The notes: a model not told the origin generated them from the sequence alone. A DNA stretch of 64,000 nucleotides from Streptomyces sp. MJM8645 (GCF_001625365.1 NZ_LJJF01000001.1:3793001-3857000); one strand, 5' to 3'; positions 42,816 through 51,980 are shown, numbered from the stretch's first letter. Numbers and translations are program-made.

Positions 42816-43862
42816 ATGAGCAGGCTGCGGGGCGCGCCCGCCCCGGGGACCGAGCCGTGGTCGGACGCCGGGATCGTGCTGCCCGCCCGGCGGAGCGCGC
42901 CGGCCGTCCGGCAGGTCGGCTCCCGGCTGCTGGTGGCGCTCGCCGTCCTGGTCGCCACGACGCTGATCGTCTACGTCGACCGGGACGGCTACAACGACAA
43001 CGCGGGCGGCGGGGTCAGTTTCCTGGACGCGGCGTACTACGCGACCGTGACGCTGTCCACCACCGGGTACGGCGACATCACCCCGTACAGCGACGGCGCC
43101 CGGCTCACCAACATCTTCGTGATCACCCCGTTGCGCGTGGTGTTCCTGATCATCCTGGTCGGGACCACGCTGGAGGTGCTCACCGAACGAACCCGCCAGC
43201 AGTGGCGGTTGAACCGCTGGAGGTCCACCGTGCGCGAGCACACCGTCGTCATCGGGTACGGCACCAAGGGCCGCAGCGCCGTCGACACCCTGCTCGGGCA
43301 GGGCGTGAAGAAGGACGAGATCGTCGTCGTCGACCCGCAGCGCAAGGTGATCGACCAGGCCGCCCGGCACGGGCTGGTCGGCGTGGTCGGCGACGCCACC
43401 CGCACCGACACGCTGCTGCGGGCCGAGGTGCCCACCGCCGCCCGGGTGGTGATCGCGCCGGAACGGGACGACACCGCCGTCCTGGTCACGCTGACGGCGC
43501 GCCAGCTGAACAAGGGCGCCACCGTGGTCGCGGCCGTCCGGGAGGACGAGAACGCCCCGCTGCTGCGGCAGAGCGGCGCCGACGTCGTCGTCACCAGCTC
43601 CAGTTCGGCCGGGCGGCTGCTCGGCCTGTCGATGCTCAGCCCGCACGCCGGCGCGGTGATGGAGGACCTGCTCACCTACGGCAACGGCCTGGACGTGGTC
43701 GAGCGCCCCGTCACCCGGGCCGAGGCCGGGCACAGCCCGCGCGCGTGCGAGGACCTGGTGGTCGCGGTGGTCCGCGGCCGGCGGGTGCTCAACTACAGCG
43801 AGCCCGAGGCCGCCGTGCTCCAGCTCACCGACCGGGTGATCGTGATCAAGTCGACCGGCTGA
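42816..43862 (+). CDS. Two-helix potassium channel with RCK/TrkA domain
   Basis: A 348-residue channel. The first membrane helix (LLVALAVLVATTLIVYV) is followed by the pore helix and the selectivity filter STTGYGDITP near 84-92. A second helix (FVITPLRVVFLIILVGTTLEVL) and then an RCK N domain with the Rossmann start HTVVIGYGTKGRSAV come next. The architecture is that of MthK or KtrA-like tetrameric K+ channels. NAD(H)- or nucleotide-gated K+ flux is likely. ATG 42816 follows GGGAGG at 7 bases. Confidence 0.9.
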   Translation: MSRLRGAPAPGTEPWSDAGIVLPARRSAPAVRQVGSRLLVALAVLVATTLIVYVDRDGYNDNAGGGVSFLDAAYYATVTLSTTGYGDITPYSDGARLTNIFVITPLRVVFLIILVGTTLEVLTERTRQQWRLNRWRSTVREHTVVIGYGTKGRSAVDTLLGQGVKKDEIVVVDPQRKVIDQAARHGLVGVVGDATRTDTLLRAEVPTAARVVIAPERDDTAVLVTLTARQLNKGATVVAAVREDENAPLLRQSGADVVVTSSSSAGRLLGLSMLSPHAGAVMEDLLTYGNGLDVVERPVTRAEAGHSPRACEDLVVAVVRGRRVLNYSEPEAAVLQLTDRVIVIKSTG

Positions 43863-43909
43863 CGCGGGCCTTGCCCCCTCCTCGCCGTGACGCGCAGTAG
43901 GTTCGGGGC

Positions 43910-44887
43910 ATGTATGCGATGACGATTCCCGTACCCGGCGGTCCCGAGGCACTCGTGTGGGCGGAGGTGCCCGACCCGGTGCCCGGCGAGGGCGAGGTCC
44001 TGGTCGAGGTGGCGGCCACCGCCGTCAACCGCGCCGACCTGCTCCAGCGGCAGGGCCACTACAACCCGCCGCCCGGCGCCTCGCCCTACCCCGGGCTGGA
44101 GTGCGCCGGGCGGATCGCCGCCCTCGGCCCGGGTGTGTCCGGCTGGGCGGTCGGCGACGAGGTGTGCGCGCTGCTGTCCGGCGGCGGGTACGCGCAGCTC
44201 GTCGCGGTGCCGACCGGACAGCTGCTGCCGCTGCCCAAAGGCCTGGGCTTCGAGGAGGCCGCCGCGCTGCCCGAGGTCGCCTGCACGGTGTGGTCCAACG
44301 TGTTCCTCACCGCCCACCTGCGGCCCGGCGAGACGGTGCTGCTGCACGGCGGCGCGAGCGGCATCGGGACCATGGCGATCCAGCTGGCCAAGGCGGTCGG
44401 CGCGCGGGTCGCGGTGACCGCGGGCAGCGCCGGGAAGCTGGCCCGGTGCGTCGAACTCGGTGCCGACATCGCGATCGACTACCGCGAGCAGGACTTCGTC
44501 GAGGCGGTCAAGGAGGCCACCGGCGGGGCCGGGGTGGACGTGATCCTGGACATCATGGGCGCCAAGTACCTGCAGCGGAACGTGGACACGCTGGCCGTCA
44601 ACGGGCGGCTGGTGATCATCGGACTGCAGGGCGGCGTGAAGGGCGAGCTCGACCTCAACGCGCTGCTGCGCAAGCGCGCCGCGGTGATCGCCACCAATCT
44701 GCGCGGGCGCCCGCTGGCGGAGAAGGCGGCGATCGTGGCGGCGGTGCGCGAGCACGTGTGGCCGCTGGTGGAGTCCGGGGTGGTGAAGCCGGTGATCGAC
44801 CGGGTGCTGCCGCTGACCGACGCCGGCGACGGGCACCGGGCGCTGGAGGCGGGGGAGCAGGTCGGCAAGGTCGTGCTGCGGGCCTGA
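43910..44887 (+). CDS. NAD(P)H-quinone oxidoreductase (zeta-crystallin-like MDR)
   Basis: A 325-residue zinc-free medium-chain dehydrogenase/reductase. It shows AVNRADLLQRQGHYNPPPGAS, GLECAGRIAALG and the nucleotide loop LLHGGASGIGTMAIQLA, which match the PIG3/QorA group that reduces quinones with NADPH. ATG 43910 has no Shine-Dalgarno; TAGGTT (43898-43903) lies 6 bases upstream, suggesting a leaderless message. From memory the homologue in S. coelicolor sits in the SCO3823 neighbourhood. Confidence 0.88.
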   Translation: MYAMTIPVPGGPEALVWAEVPDPVPGEGEVLVEVAATAVNRADLLQRQGHYNPPPGASPYPGLECAGRIAALGPGVSGWAVGDEVCALLSGGGYAQLVAVPTGQLLPLPKGLGFEEAAALPEVACTVWSNVFLTAHLRPGETVLLHGGASGIGTMAIQLAKAVGARVAVTAGSAGKLARCVELGADIAIDYREQDFVEAVKEATGGAGVDVILDIMGAKYLQRNVDTLAVNGRLVIIGLQGGVKGELDLNALLRKRAAVIATNLRGRPLAEKAAIVAAVREHVWPLVESGVVKPVIDRVLPLTDAGDGHRALEAGEQVGKVVLRA

Positions 44888-45021
44888 TCCGGGTCCGCGG
44901 GGCGGCGGCCCGAGGCGGAACATCCGAAATGCCCTGATCGTCGGATTGTGTGAGGCTGGTTCGGAGCTGTCCCGCCGCCGACCCCGCCGCGCGCGGTCGG
45001 CCGTCGGAAGGACCTCCGACC

Positions 45022-45690
45022 GTGGCCGCACCAACGCACCTCCTCGGGCCGCTGCCCGCCGCGCCGCACCACCGTCGTACCCGCCGTACCGGCCCGGGCC
45101 GGCCCCAGCGACTGATCGCGGCGGCCGTGCTCGGGCTCACGCTCCCGCTGGCCGCCGCTTCGGCCGCCGCCGCCGTCGGGCCGGCGTCGTCGTCGCCGCC
45201 CCCGTTCACCGCCGAGCCCGCCGTCGTGGGCGGGCCGGAGCCCGAGGCCGTTCCGGCGGTCGGGCCGCCGCAGCACCCGCGCCCCGGCCGGGGTGACGCC
45301 CGGGTGTACCGGCGCTGGGCGGTGTGGGCGCCCGAGCACGCCGACACCGCCCCGGACCGGGCTCCCGGGCAGGCTCCCGGGCAGGCCCCTGCGCAGGTTC
45401 CCGAGCAGAACCCCGACCAGGTTCCTGACCGGAGCACCGGGCAGGTCGGTGCGGGGGACCAGCCCGAGGCCGACCAGGGCGCCCCGGACACGGCGGACGC
45501 CGCCGCACCGAACGCCGCCGCCGCATCGGACGCCGCCGCCGCGACCGCCCAGGCCATCGCCGCCGCCGTCCCCGCCGTCCTGCCCGCCCGCTGGCGGGAC
45601 GCCTCGACAGTCCAGTTCCCGCTGGGCGCGGGGCTGGGGTTGATCGGTTGCGGCCTGGGGTTGATCGGGTTGCGGCTGCGCCGGGGCTGA
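45022..45690 (+). CDS. Secreted membrane-anchored hypothetical protein with Pro/Gln repeats
   Basis: A 222-residue protein with a signal or transmembrane segment at about 31-52 (LIAAAVLGLTLPLAAASAAAA). The outer part is low complexity with repeats of the form APGQAPGQAPAQVPEQ. A C-terminal hydrophobic helix (PLGAGLGLIGCGLGLIGLRL) then ends in basic residues. That gives an LPxTG-like layout but without a sortase motif. GTG 45022 follows AAGGA at 9 bases. The function is unknown. Confidence 0.65.
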   Translation: MAAPTHLLGPLPAAPHHRRTRRTGPGRPQRLIAAAVLGLTLPLAAASAAAAVGPASSSPPPFTAEPAVVGGPEPEAVPAVGPPQHPRPGRGDARVYRRWAVWAPEHADTAPDRAPGQAPGQAPAQVPEQNPDQVPDRSTGQVGAGDQPEADQGAPDTADAAAPNAAAASDAAAATAQAIAAAVPAVLPARWRDASTVQFPLGAGLGLIGCGLGLIGLRLRRG

Positions 45691-45773
45691 GTCGCGGGGC
45701 GGGTGCGGCGGGGGAGGTTCCGTGAGGGGTGTGTGCACGCCCCAGGGGGGCCGGGGCGGGCCGGGAGCTGAGT

Positions 45774-45785
45774 ATCCGTACGGAT
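45774..45785. promoter_or_regulatory. 12-base palindrome upstream of bpa
   Basis: Perfect palindrome ATCCGTACGGAT about 105 bases before the Bpa start, with TACCGT (45809-45814) downstream of it; a possible operator. Confidence 0.4.
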
Positions 45786-45888
45786 TCCGGGGCGGCGCCC
45801 GGGGGCGTACCGTCGTCAGCGGTGGCTCAGGACGGCGGTTGTACGGGGGCTTCCGCCCGACCAACCCCAGTGAGAGAGAATGTTGTTC

Positions 45889-46500
45889 ATGACGAATCCG
45901 ATGAACGAGCGCTCGTTTCAGCAGCCATTCCAGGCCGCGGGCGGGCAGTCGCAGGACGGCCAGAAGGTGCTGATCGTCGGACCGGACGGGCTGCCCGTGG
46001 GCCAGGGGTTCGCCGGCTCGGCGGGGGACGAGGACGAGGGCGACCTGCCGCGTGAGCTCCCGGTGACCGAGATGGTCGAGCAGCCCGCGAAGGTCATGCG
46101 CATCGGCAGCATGATCAAGCAACTGCTGGAGGAGGTCCGGGCGGCGCCCCTCGACGAGGCCAGCCGGGCCCGGCTGAAGGACATCCACGCCAGCTCGATC
46201 AAGGAGCTGGAGCTCGGCCTGGCCCCCGAGCTGGTCGCCGAGCTGGAGCGGCTGTCGCTGCCCTTCAACGAGGACATCATTCCGACCGAGGCGGAGCTGC
46301 GGATCGCCCAGGCCCAGCTGGTCGGCTGGCTGGAGGGCCTGTTCCACGGGATCCAGACCGCGCTGTTCGCCCAGCAGATGGCGGCGCGGGCCCAGCTGGA
46401 GCAGATGCGGCGGGCGCTGCCGCCCGGTCTGCACGGCGGTGAACTGGACGAGGACGAGCCGGGCCAGGGCCGCGGCATCCGTTCCGGCCCGTACCTGTAA
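45889..46500 (+). CDS. bpa: Bacterial proteasome activator Bpa (PafE, DUF2587)
   Basis: A 203-residue helical protein that forms rings and opens the 20S proteasome gate without ATP. The core VMRIGSMIKQLLEEVRAAPLDEASRARL and the helix LELGLAPELVAELERLSLPF are typical of the family. The C-terminus is GPYL, where mycobacterial Bpa ends GQYL; that tail docks into proteasome alpha-ring pockets. ATG 45889 follows GAGAGA at 10 bases; an ATG at 45880 is in frame but too near it. Upstream of two Ser/Thr kinase genes. Confidence 0.92.
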   Translation: MTNPMNERSFQQPFQAAGGQSQDGQKVLIVGPDGLPVGQGFAGSAGDEDEGDLPRELPVTEMVEQPAKVMRIGSMIKQLLEEVRAAPLDEASRARLKDIHASSIKELELGLAPELVAELERLSLPFNEDIIPTEAELRIAQAQLVGWLEGLFHGIQTALFAQQMAARAQLEQMRRALPPGLHGGELDEDEPGQGRGIRSGPYL

Positions 46501-46757
46501 CGGGCCGCCGACACCGGACGTACCACGACGGTCCGCCCCGGGCCGGGGCGCCGCCGGACGGCGCCGGCGGTCCGGGGGCAGGACCGGCCCTGGACCGATC
46601 ACCGTCGGCGTCAGCCGATACCCTGACCCCTGTCGCAGGCCGGTCGTACCGCCGCGGCAGGGGTCCGCCAGGCCCGCGGGCCCGGCCCACCACGCACGGA
46701 CGAGACCGAACGTCACGGTCGCGGCGCCACGGCCGCGCCGAGGGGGAGCAGAGGACC

Positions 46758-48221
46758 ATGAGCGAGCACGGCAACGCGGCGGTCGGAGGCTCCTCCCTGG
46801 GCAACGGCCGCTATGTGCTGCAGCGGCTGCTGGGCGAGGGCGGCATGGCCTCGGTGCACCTCGCGTACGACAGCGTGCTGGACCGGCAGGTCGCGCTGAA
46901 GAGCATGCACAACGAGCTGGGCCGGGACGCCTCGTTCAAGGAGCGGTTCCGCCGCGAGGCGCAGGCGGTGGCCCGGCTGGAGCACCCGAACATCGTCACG
47001 GTGTACGACAGCGGCGAGGACGTCGCGCCGGACGGCTCCAGCACCCCGTACATCGTCATGCAGCTGGTGGACGGCAAGGGCCTGCGCGAGGCGATCAACG
47101 AGGCGGTCGCCCAGTACGGCGCGATGCCGACCGAGGAGGCCCTGCGGGTCATCGTCGGCGTGCTGAACGCGCTGGAGGCCTCGCACGACATGTCCCTGGT
47201 GCACCGCGACATCAAGCCCGGCAACGTCATGTTCGACCGCAAGGGCAACGTCAAGGTCATGGACTTCGGCATCGCCCGGGCGCTGGAACCGGGCGCCACG
47301 TCGATGACGCAGACCGGCATGGTGGTCGGCACCCCGCAGTACCTGTCGCCCGAGCAGGCGCTCGGCAAGCCGGTGGACGCCCGCTCCGACCTCTACTCGG
47401 TCGGCGTGATGCTCTTCGAGATGCTCACCGGGCAGCTGGTCTTCGACGGCGACTCGGCGTTCTCGATCGCCTACAAGCACGTCCAGGAGGAGCCGCCGGC
47501 GCCGTCCACCCTCAACCGGTCGGTCACCCCGGCGGTGGACGCCTTCGTCGCCCAGGCGCTGCGCAAGGACCCGGCGCACCGGTTCCAGAGCGCGGTGGCG
47601 ATGCGGGACGAGGCGGAGCGGCTGATCGCGGCCGCGAAGGGCGGCGGCAGCGGGCACCCGTTGCAGGCCAGCACGCCGCTGGTGATCAACGAGGGGCCGC
47701 GCTCGGTGCACGCGGCGCCGCAGACCCCGCACCCCCAGTACCCGCAGCAGGCTCCGCCGCAGCAGCCGCAGTACCGGACGCCGCCGCCGGCCTTCCAGCC
47801 GCCGCGTCCGCAGGGACCGCAGACCCCGCATCCCCAGTACCTCCAGCAGCCTCCGCCGCCGCAGCAGCCGCAGTACCGGACGCCGCCGCCGGCCTTCCAG
47901 CCGCCGCGTCCGCAGGGACCGCACACGCCGCACCCCCAGTACCTCCAGCAGGCCCCGCCGCAGCGGGCGCACACCCCGCCGCCGCAGCCGATGCCGCCGT
48001 ACCAGCAGCCGAAGGCGCCCAGCGGCGGCGGCTGCTCGACGGCCGTGGTCGTCATCGCGATCATCGTCGGCGTGCTCGTGCTGGCCGGCATCATCATCGC
48101 GATCGTGGTCAACAAGGCGCAGGACAACAAGACGAAGACCAAGACCGGGCACACCACCGGTGAGCGGCCCGCAGTGGTGCTGGTGGTTGACCTCCCGGTC
48201 GACCGGAATGGCCTGCTCTGA
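46758..48221 (+). CDS. Membrane Ser/Thr protein kinase 1
   Basis: A 487-residue kinase. The kinase domain covers about 18-280, with the P-loop GEGGMASV (26-33), catalytic Lys48 in QVALKSM, HRDIKPGN and DFG in VMDFGIARAL. A Pro/Gln-rich region with two and a half copies of a 33-34-residue unit follows. One transmembrane helix (STAVVVIAIIVGVLVLAGIIIAIVV) leads to a short outer tail of about 40 residues, without PASTA repeats. All catalytic residues are present, so it should be active. The second kinase gene follows 111 bases later in the same direction. Confidence 0.92.
   Translation: MSEHGNAAVGGSSLGNGRYVLQRLLGEGGMASVHLAYDSVLDRQVALKSMHNELGRDASFKERFRREAQAVARLEHPNIVTVYDSGEDVAPDGSSTPYIVMQLVDGKGLREAINEAVAQYGAMPTEEALRVIVGVLNALEASHDMSLVHRDIKPGNVMFDRKGNVKVMDFGIARALEPGATSMTQTGMVVGTPQYLSPEQALGKPVDARSDLYSVGVMLFEMLTGQLVFDGDSAFSIAYKHVQEEPPAPSTLNRSVTPAVDAFVAQALRKDPAHRFQSAVAMRDEAERLIAAAKGGGSGHPLQASTPLVINEGPRSVHAAPQTPHPQYPQQAPPQQPQYRTPPPAFQPPRPQGPQTPHPQYLQQPPPPQQPQYRTPPPAFQPPRPQGPHTPHPQYLQQAPPQRAHTPPPQPMPPYQQPKAPSGGGCSTAVVVIAIIVGVLVLAGIIIAIVVNKAQDNKTKTKTGHTTGERPAVVLVVDLPVDRNGLL
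47721..47970 (+). repeat. Tandem repeat in kinase 1 linker
   Basis: Units start at 47721, 47820 and 47922 (99 and 102 bases, in frame). The third is truncated. They encode TPHPQY...PQYRTPPPAFQPPRPQG. Confidence 0.85.
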
Positions 48222-48332
48222 CGCTTTCCGGCCGGTTCGGGCGTGCCACGGGCCCGCGCCGGAGGCGGTAGCGTTCGGGGATACGAAGCGACAGGGCACC
48301 GCGATCCGAGCGAACGCCCGGGGCGAGGAGCG

Positions 48333-50132
48333 ATGGCACAGACGCAGCAGCCGGATGACGGAACGGGTGCCGGAGCTGACGGCCGGACCGGCGGGACGCC
48401 GAGGATGCCCGGACCCGGCAACGACGCCGCGACCAGCGCGTTTCCCCCGGTCGGGCCCGGCGGCCCGCAGACCCCCGGCCGCGGCATGGCCGCGCCGCTG
48501 GGCACGGTCGGCGACGGCCGCTACCGGCTGACCTACCGGCTCGGCCGCGGCGGCATGGCCGAGGTGTTCGCGGCCGAGGACGTACGGCTGGGCCGGACGG
48601 TCGCGGTCAAGCTGCTCCGCGGCGAGCTGGCCCAGGACGACATCGCCCGGCTGCGGTTCACCCGCGAGGCACACGCCGTCGCGGGGCTCAACCACCACTC
48701 GATCGTCGCGGTCTACGACACCGGCGAGGAGTACGCCGGGGACGAGTCCACGCCGTACATCGTGATGGAGCTGGTCGAGGGCCGGACCGTCCGCGAGCTG
48801 CTGGTGGACGAGGACGCGCCGCCGGTCGACCAGGCGCTGATCATCATCGCCGGGGTGCTGGAGGCGCTGGCCTACAGCCACCGCAACGGCATCGTCCACC
48901 GGGACATCAAGCCCGCCAACGTGATCATCACGACCGCGGGCGCCGTCAAGGTGATGGACTTCGGCATCGCCCGGGCGCTGACCGGCACGGCCAGCACCAT
49001 GACCCAGACCGGCATGGTCATGGGCACCCCGCAGTACCTCTCGCCCGAGCAGGCGCTCGGCAAGCCCGTCGACCACCGCTCCGACCTGTACGCGGCCGGC
49101 TGCATGCTGTACGAACTGCTGGCGCTGCGCCCGCCGTTCACCGGCGACACCCCGCTCTCGGTGGTCTACCAGCACGTCCAGGACATGCCGGTGCCGCCCT
49201 CGCAGGCCAACGGCCGGGTGCCGGTCGGGCTGGACCAGCTGGTGCTGCGCTCGCTGGCCAAGAACCCGGACGACCGCTTCCAGGACGCCGACGAGTTCCG
49301 CGCGCACCTCCAGCACGCGCTGCGCGAGATGCACGGCGCGGGCGGCGCGGGCTGGGCCGGCGCGACGGCCGGGCTGGCCGCCGCGGGGCAGGGGAACACC
49401 GACGCCACCCAGGTGATCCGGCCCGACCAGACCGCGGCCACCGCGGCCTTCGGCGCGATCGGCCCCGGCGACCAGACCTCGGTGCTGCCCTACCAGGGGA
49501 TGGGGGGCCCGGGCGGCCCGCACACCCCGTCGACGCCCTACCCGGGGGCCGGCGGCCCCTACGGTGGCGACGACGACGGCGACTCCGGCCGTCGGCGCGG
49601 GCCGTGGGCCTGGGTGGCCGGCGCCGTGGCCGTGCTGCTCGCGGCCGGGGTCGGCATGGCGTTCGCGTTCAGCGGCAACGAACCCGGGAACTCGCACATC
49701 GTGCCGCCGACGCCGCTCCCGGCGGTCAGCACGACCGAGCCCAGCACGCCGCCCCAGAGCGGCTCGCAGAGCCCGCCCGCGTCCAACACCGGCAGCCGGC
49801 GCCCGACGCAGCCGACCGAGAACGGCAGCAACGGCGGCAGCTACAACAACGGCGGCAACAACAACGGCAACAACAACGGCGGCAACAACAACGGCAACAA
49901 CAACATGTCGCCGTCGCCGGGTTCGGGCAAGCACTCGACGACCCCGTCGCCCAGCCAGACCCCCAGCCACACCCCGCCCCCCACCACGGCGCCCGGCACG
50001 CCCAGCACGGCGCCGACCACCCCGAGCACGGGAAGCGGCGGCAGCACGGGGGCGGCCACGCAGCCGCCGGTGACCAAGTCGAACCCGCCGGCCACCCAGC
50101 CGCCGGCGACCCAGCCGCCGGCGACGCCCTGA
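48333..50132 (+). CDS. Membrane Ser/Thr protein kinase 2
   Basis: A 599-residue kinase. A Gly/Pro-rich N-terminus of about 60 residues is followed by the kinase domain with GRGGMAEV, catalytic lysine in VAVKLLRG, HRDIKPAN and MDFGIARAL. A Gly/Ala-rich linker and one transmembrane helix (WVAGAVAVLLAAGVGMAFAF) follow. The outer tail of about 160 residues is rich in Ser, Thr, Pro and Asn, with a run of Asn/Gly repeats. ATG 48333 follows GAGGAG. The kinase domain closely resembles that of kinase 1, so tandem duplication is likely. S. coelicolor has a comparable pair near its bkd genes. Confidence 0.92.
   Translation: MAQTQQPDDGTGAGADGRTGGTPRMPGPGNDAATSAFPPVGPGGPQTPGRGMAAPLGTVGDGRYRLTYRLGRGGMAEVFAAEDVRLGRTVAVKLLRGELAQDDIARLRFTREAHAVAGLNHHSIVAVYDTGEEYAGDESTPYIVMELVEGRTVRELLVDEDAPPVDQALIIIAGVLEALAYSHRNGIVHRDIKPANVIITTAGAVKVMDFGIARALTGTASTMTQTGMVMGTPQYLSPEQALGKPVDHRSDLYAAGCMLYELLALRPPFTGDTPLSVVYQHVQDMPVPPSQANGRVPVGLDQLVLRSLAKNPDDRFQDADEFRAHLQHALREMHGAGGAGWAGATAGLAAAGQGNTDATQVIRPDQTAATAAFGAIGPGDQTSVLPYQGMGGPGGPHTPSTPYPGAGGPYGGDDDGDSGRRRGPWAWVAGAVAVLLAAGVGMAFAFSGNEPGNSHIVPPTPLPAVSTTEPSTPPQSGSQSPPASNTGSRRPTQPTENGSNGGSYNNGGNNNGNNNGGNNNGNNNMSPSPGSGKHSTTPSPSQTPSHTPPPTTAPGTPSTAPTTPSTGSGGSTGAATQPPVTKSNPPATQPPATQPPATP
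49845..49904 (+). repeat. AAC/GGC triplet repeat in kinase 2
   Basis: Sixty bases of AAC and GGC codons with two perfect copies of a 27-base unit, encoding an all Asn/Gly stretch in the outer tail. Confidence 0.9.
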
Positions 50133-50152
50133 TCGGGCCGGGCTGACACCGG

Positions 50153-51253
50153 TCAGTTGGCGAAGGCGTCCAGGACCTGTTCGTACTCCTGGCACCACCA
50201 CGTCAACTGGCCGGCCGAGGCGGGGTAGAGCGGGTCGGCCCGGTGGTCGGCCCGCTGGTAGCGCCACTGGAGCATCCAGAAGTCGTTCAGCCGCTCCCAC
50301 CAGACCCGGTGGACGGCGGCGGCCAGGTGTTCGGCGGTGGCGGCCCCGGTGGCCCGGTAGGACTGCGAGTAGTGGCGGACCCGCACCAGGTCGAGGGTGC
50401 CGGACGCCCGGTCGTTGAAGAGCAGCGTGGCGGCGCGGACGGCCTCCTCGGCGCGCGGCTGCGGGCCGAGCTTGTCCCAGTCCAGGACGGCCGCGACCGG
50501 GCCGCCGTCGGGGCCGTCGCCGTACAGCAGGTTGAGTCCGTGGAAGTCGCCGTGGGTCCAGCCGGTGGGCGGGGCGGTCTGCGGGGCGGGGCGGCGGTGG
50601 GCGTGTTCGGCGAGCAGTTCCAGCCGTTCGGTGAGCCGCCGTTCGACCAGCGCGTCCAGGTCGCCGTACGGGCGGTGGTCGCGGGCGTGGCGCCGCAGGT
50701 CGCGGGCGAGGTCGGCGCTGTCGAGGGGGTCGGCGGTGCGGTAGCCGGGGGGCTGTTCGAAGGGGGCGCACACGTCGTCGAGCGCGCCGTGCAGTCGGCC
50801 GAGCAGCGCGCCGAGCGCGTCGCACTGCGGCGGGGAGAGGTCGGTACCGTGCCGGTGTCGGCCATCCACCCAGGGGAACAGCGCGAACAGCCGGCCGCCG
50901 TAGCCGGCCACCGTGCCGGCTCGTTCGGCGCAGGTCAGCGGGGGTGCGACGGGCAGTCCGAGGGCCTGGAGCCCGGCCATCGCCCGGTGGTGGGCGACGA
51001 TCTTCGGGCGGCTGGCGGTGGCGGCGTCGACGTAGCACTTCAGGAAGTACGCGCCGGTCTCGGTGGTGACCCGGTAACCGCGGTTCAGCAGGCCTTCGGC
51101 GACCGGTTCGGCGGTCAGCAGCCCCCCCACCCGGTAGCGGCCCAGGACCTCGGCGAGTGCGGCGCGCGGGACGGGCGGACTGAGGGTCCCTATCGGCGGC
51201 GCGGAGAGGTCGGGGCGGGCCGGGGAACAGGAGAGGGTCTGGCTGAAAGTCAC
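50153..51253 (-). CDS. Aminoglycoside phosphotransferase-fold kinase
   Basis: A 366-residue APH/homoserine-kinase-II fold protein. The catalytic loop is HGDFHGLNLLY near 238, and the metal motif is LDWDKLG. The lysine region is AYFLKCY near 70. The substrate is unknown; such genes beside bkd and kinase genes are not known resistance genes. GTG 51253 has no Shine-Dalgarno, while TAACCT (complement of 51260-51265) ends 6 bases upstream. It is convergent with kinase 2, with only 20 bases between stops and no terminator seen. Confidence 0.83.
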   Translation of the reverse strand: MTFSQTLSCSPARPDLSAPPIGTLSPPVPRAALAEVLGRYRVGGLLTAEPVAEGLLNRGYRVTTETGAYFLKCYVDAATASRPKIVAHHRAMAGLQALGLPVAPPLTCAERAGTVAGYGGRLFALFPWVDGRHRHGTDLSPPQCDALGALLGRLHGALDDVCAPFEQPPGYRTADPLDSADLARDLRRHARDHRPYGDLDALVERRLTERLELLAEHAHRRPAPQTAPPTGWTHGDFHGLNLLYGDGPDGGPVAAVLDWDKLGPQPRAEEAVRAATLLFNDRASGTLDLVRVRHYSQSYRATGAATAEHLAAAVHRVWWERLNDFWMLQWRYQRADHRADPLYPASAGQLTWWCQEYEQVLDAFAN

Positions 51254-51264
51254 AGCCAGAGGTT

Positions 51265-51286
51265 AGGGCCCCCGTGCGGGGGCCCT
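51265..51286 (-). terminator. Response-regulator terminator
   Basis: Perfect 9-bp stem (51265-51273 with 51278-51286) and a 4-base loop, lying between the regulator stop and the phosphotransferase start and overlapping the proposed -10 of the latter. Confidence 0.65.
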
Positions 51287-51320
51287 TGACAAGTCGTCAG
51301 TTCTGTGATCGCTGTTCTGA

Positions 51321-51980
51321 TCAGTGCTGCTGGTCCGCCTGGTGCCGTGCCACGAAGGCCGCTGCCTGGGTGCGTCGCTCCATGCCCATCTTGGCGAGCA
51401 GACTGGAGACGTAGTTCTTCACCGTCTTCTCGGCCAGGTGCAACTCGTTGCCGATCTGACGGTTGGTCATCCCCTCGCCGATCAGATCGAGGATCCGGCG
51501 CTCCTGCTTGGTGAGTTGCGCCAGCCGCTCGTCCTCCTTCTCGCCGCCGTCGCGCAGCCGGGCCAGCACCCGGCTGGTGGCGACCTGGTCGAGCAGCGAC
51601 TTGCCGGCCGCGACGTCCCGGACGGCGGTGATCAGATCGGTGCCGCGGATCGCCTTCAGGACGTAGCCGGACGCGCCCGCCATGATCGAGTCGAACAGCG
51701 CCTCGTCGTCCGAGAACGAGGTCAGCATCAGGCACTTGATCTCCGGCATCCGGGACCGGATCTCCCGGCAGACCTCGACCCCGTTGCCGTCCGGCAGCCG
51801 GACGTCGAGCACCGCGACATCGGGGTGGACCGCCGGGATCCGGGTGAGCGCCTCGGCGGCGGTGCCGGCCTCGCCGACCACCTCGATGTCGTCCTCGACC
51901 GAGAGCAGATCGTGCACGCCCCGCCGGACAACCTCGTGATCGTCGAGCAGGAACACCCTGATTTGTCCGTTATCAGTCAC
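51321..51980 (-). CDS. NarL/DevR-type response regulator (orphan)
   Basis: A 219-residue regulator. The receiver domain has the acidic pair DD at 13-14, phospho-acceptor Asp59 in [11 protein letters not shown] and LTSFSDDEA. The LuxR-type HTH ([45 protein letters not shown]) is at the C-terminus. The sequence style is that of DevR/DosR proteins. No sensor kinase gene is adjacent, so it is an orphan here. The S. coelicolor protein at this place (SCO3818, from memory) is reported to work with a distant kinase. GTG 51980 follows GGGAGG at 8 bases. It is divergent from bkdA. Confidence 0.92.
   Translation of the reverse strand: MTDNGQIRVFLLDDHEVVRRGVHDLLSVEDDIEVVGEAGTAAEALTRIPAVHPDVAVLDVRLPDGNGVEVCREIRSRMPEIKCLMLTSFSDDEALFDSIMAGASGYVLKAIRGTDLITAVRDVAAGKSLLDQVATSRVLARLRDGGEKEDERLAQLTKQERRILDLIGEGMTNRQIGNELHLAEKTVKNYVSSLLAKMGMERRTQAAAFVARHQADQQH

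Noticed and set aside
50153..51253. The phosphotransferase as an antibiotic resistance gene
   Set aside because: It has only the general APH fold motifs; its conserved-looking place beside kinase and bkd genes argues for a housekeeping role.
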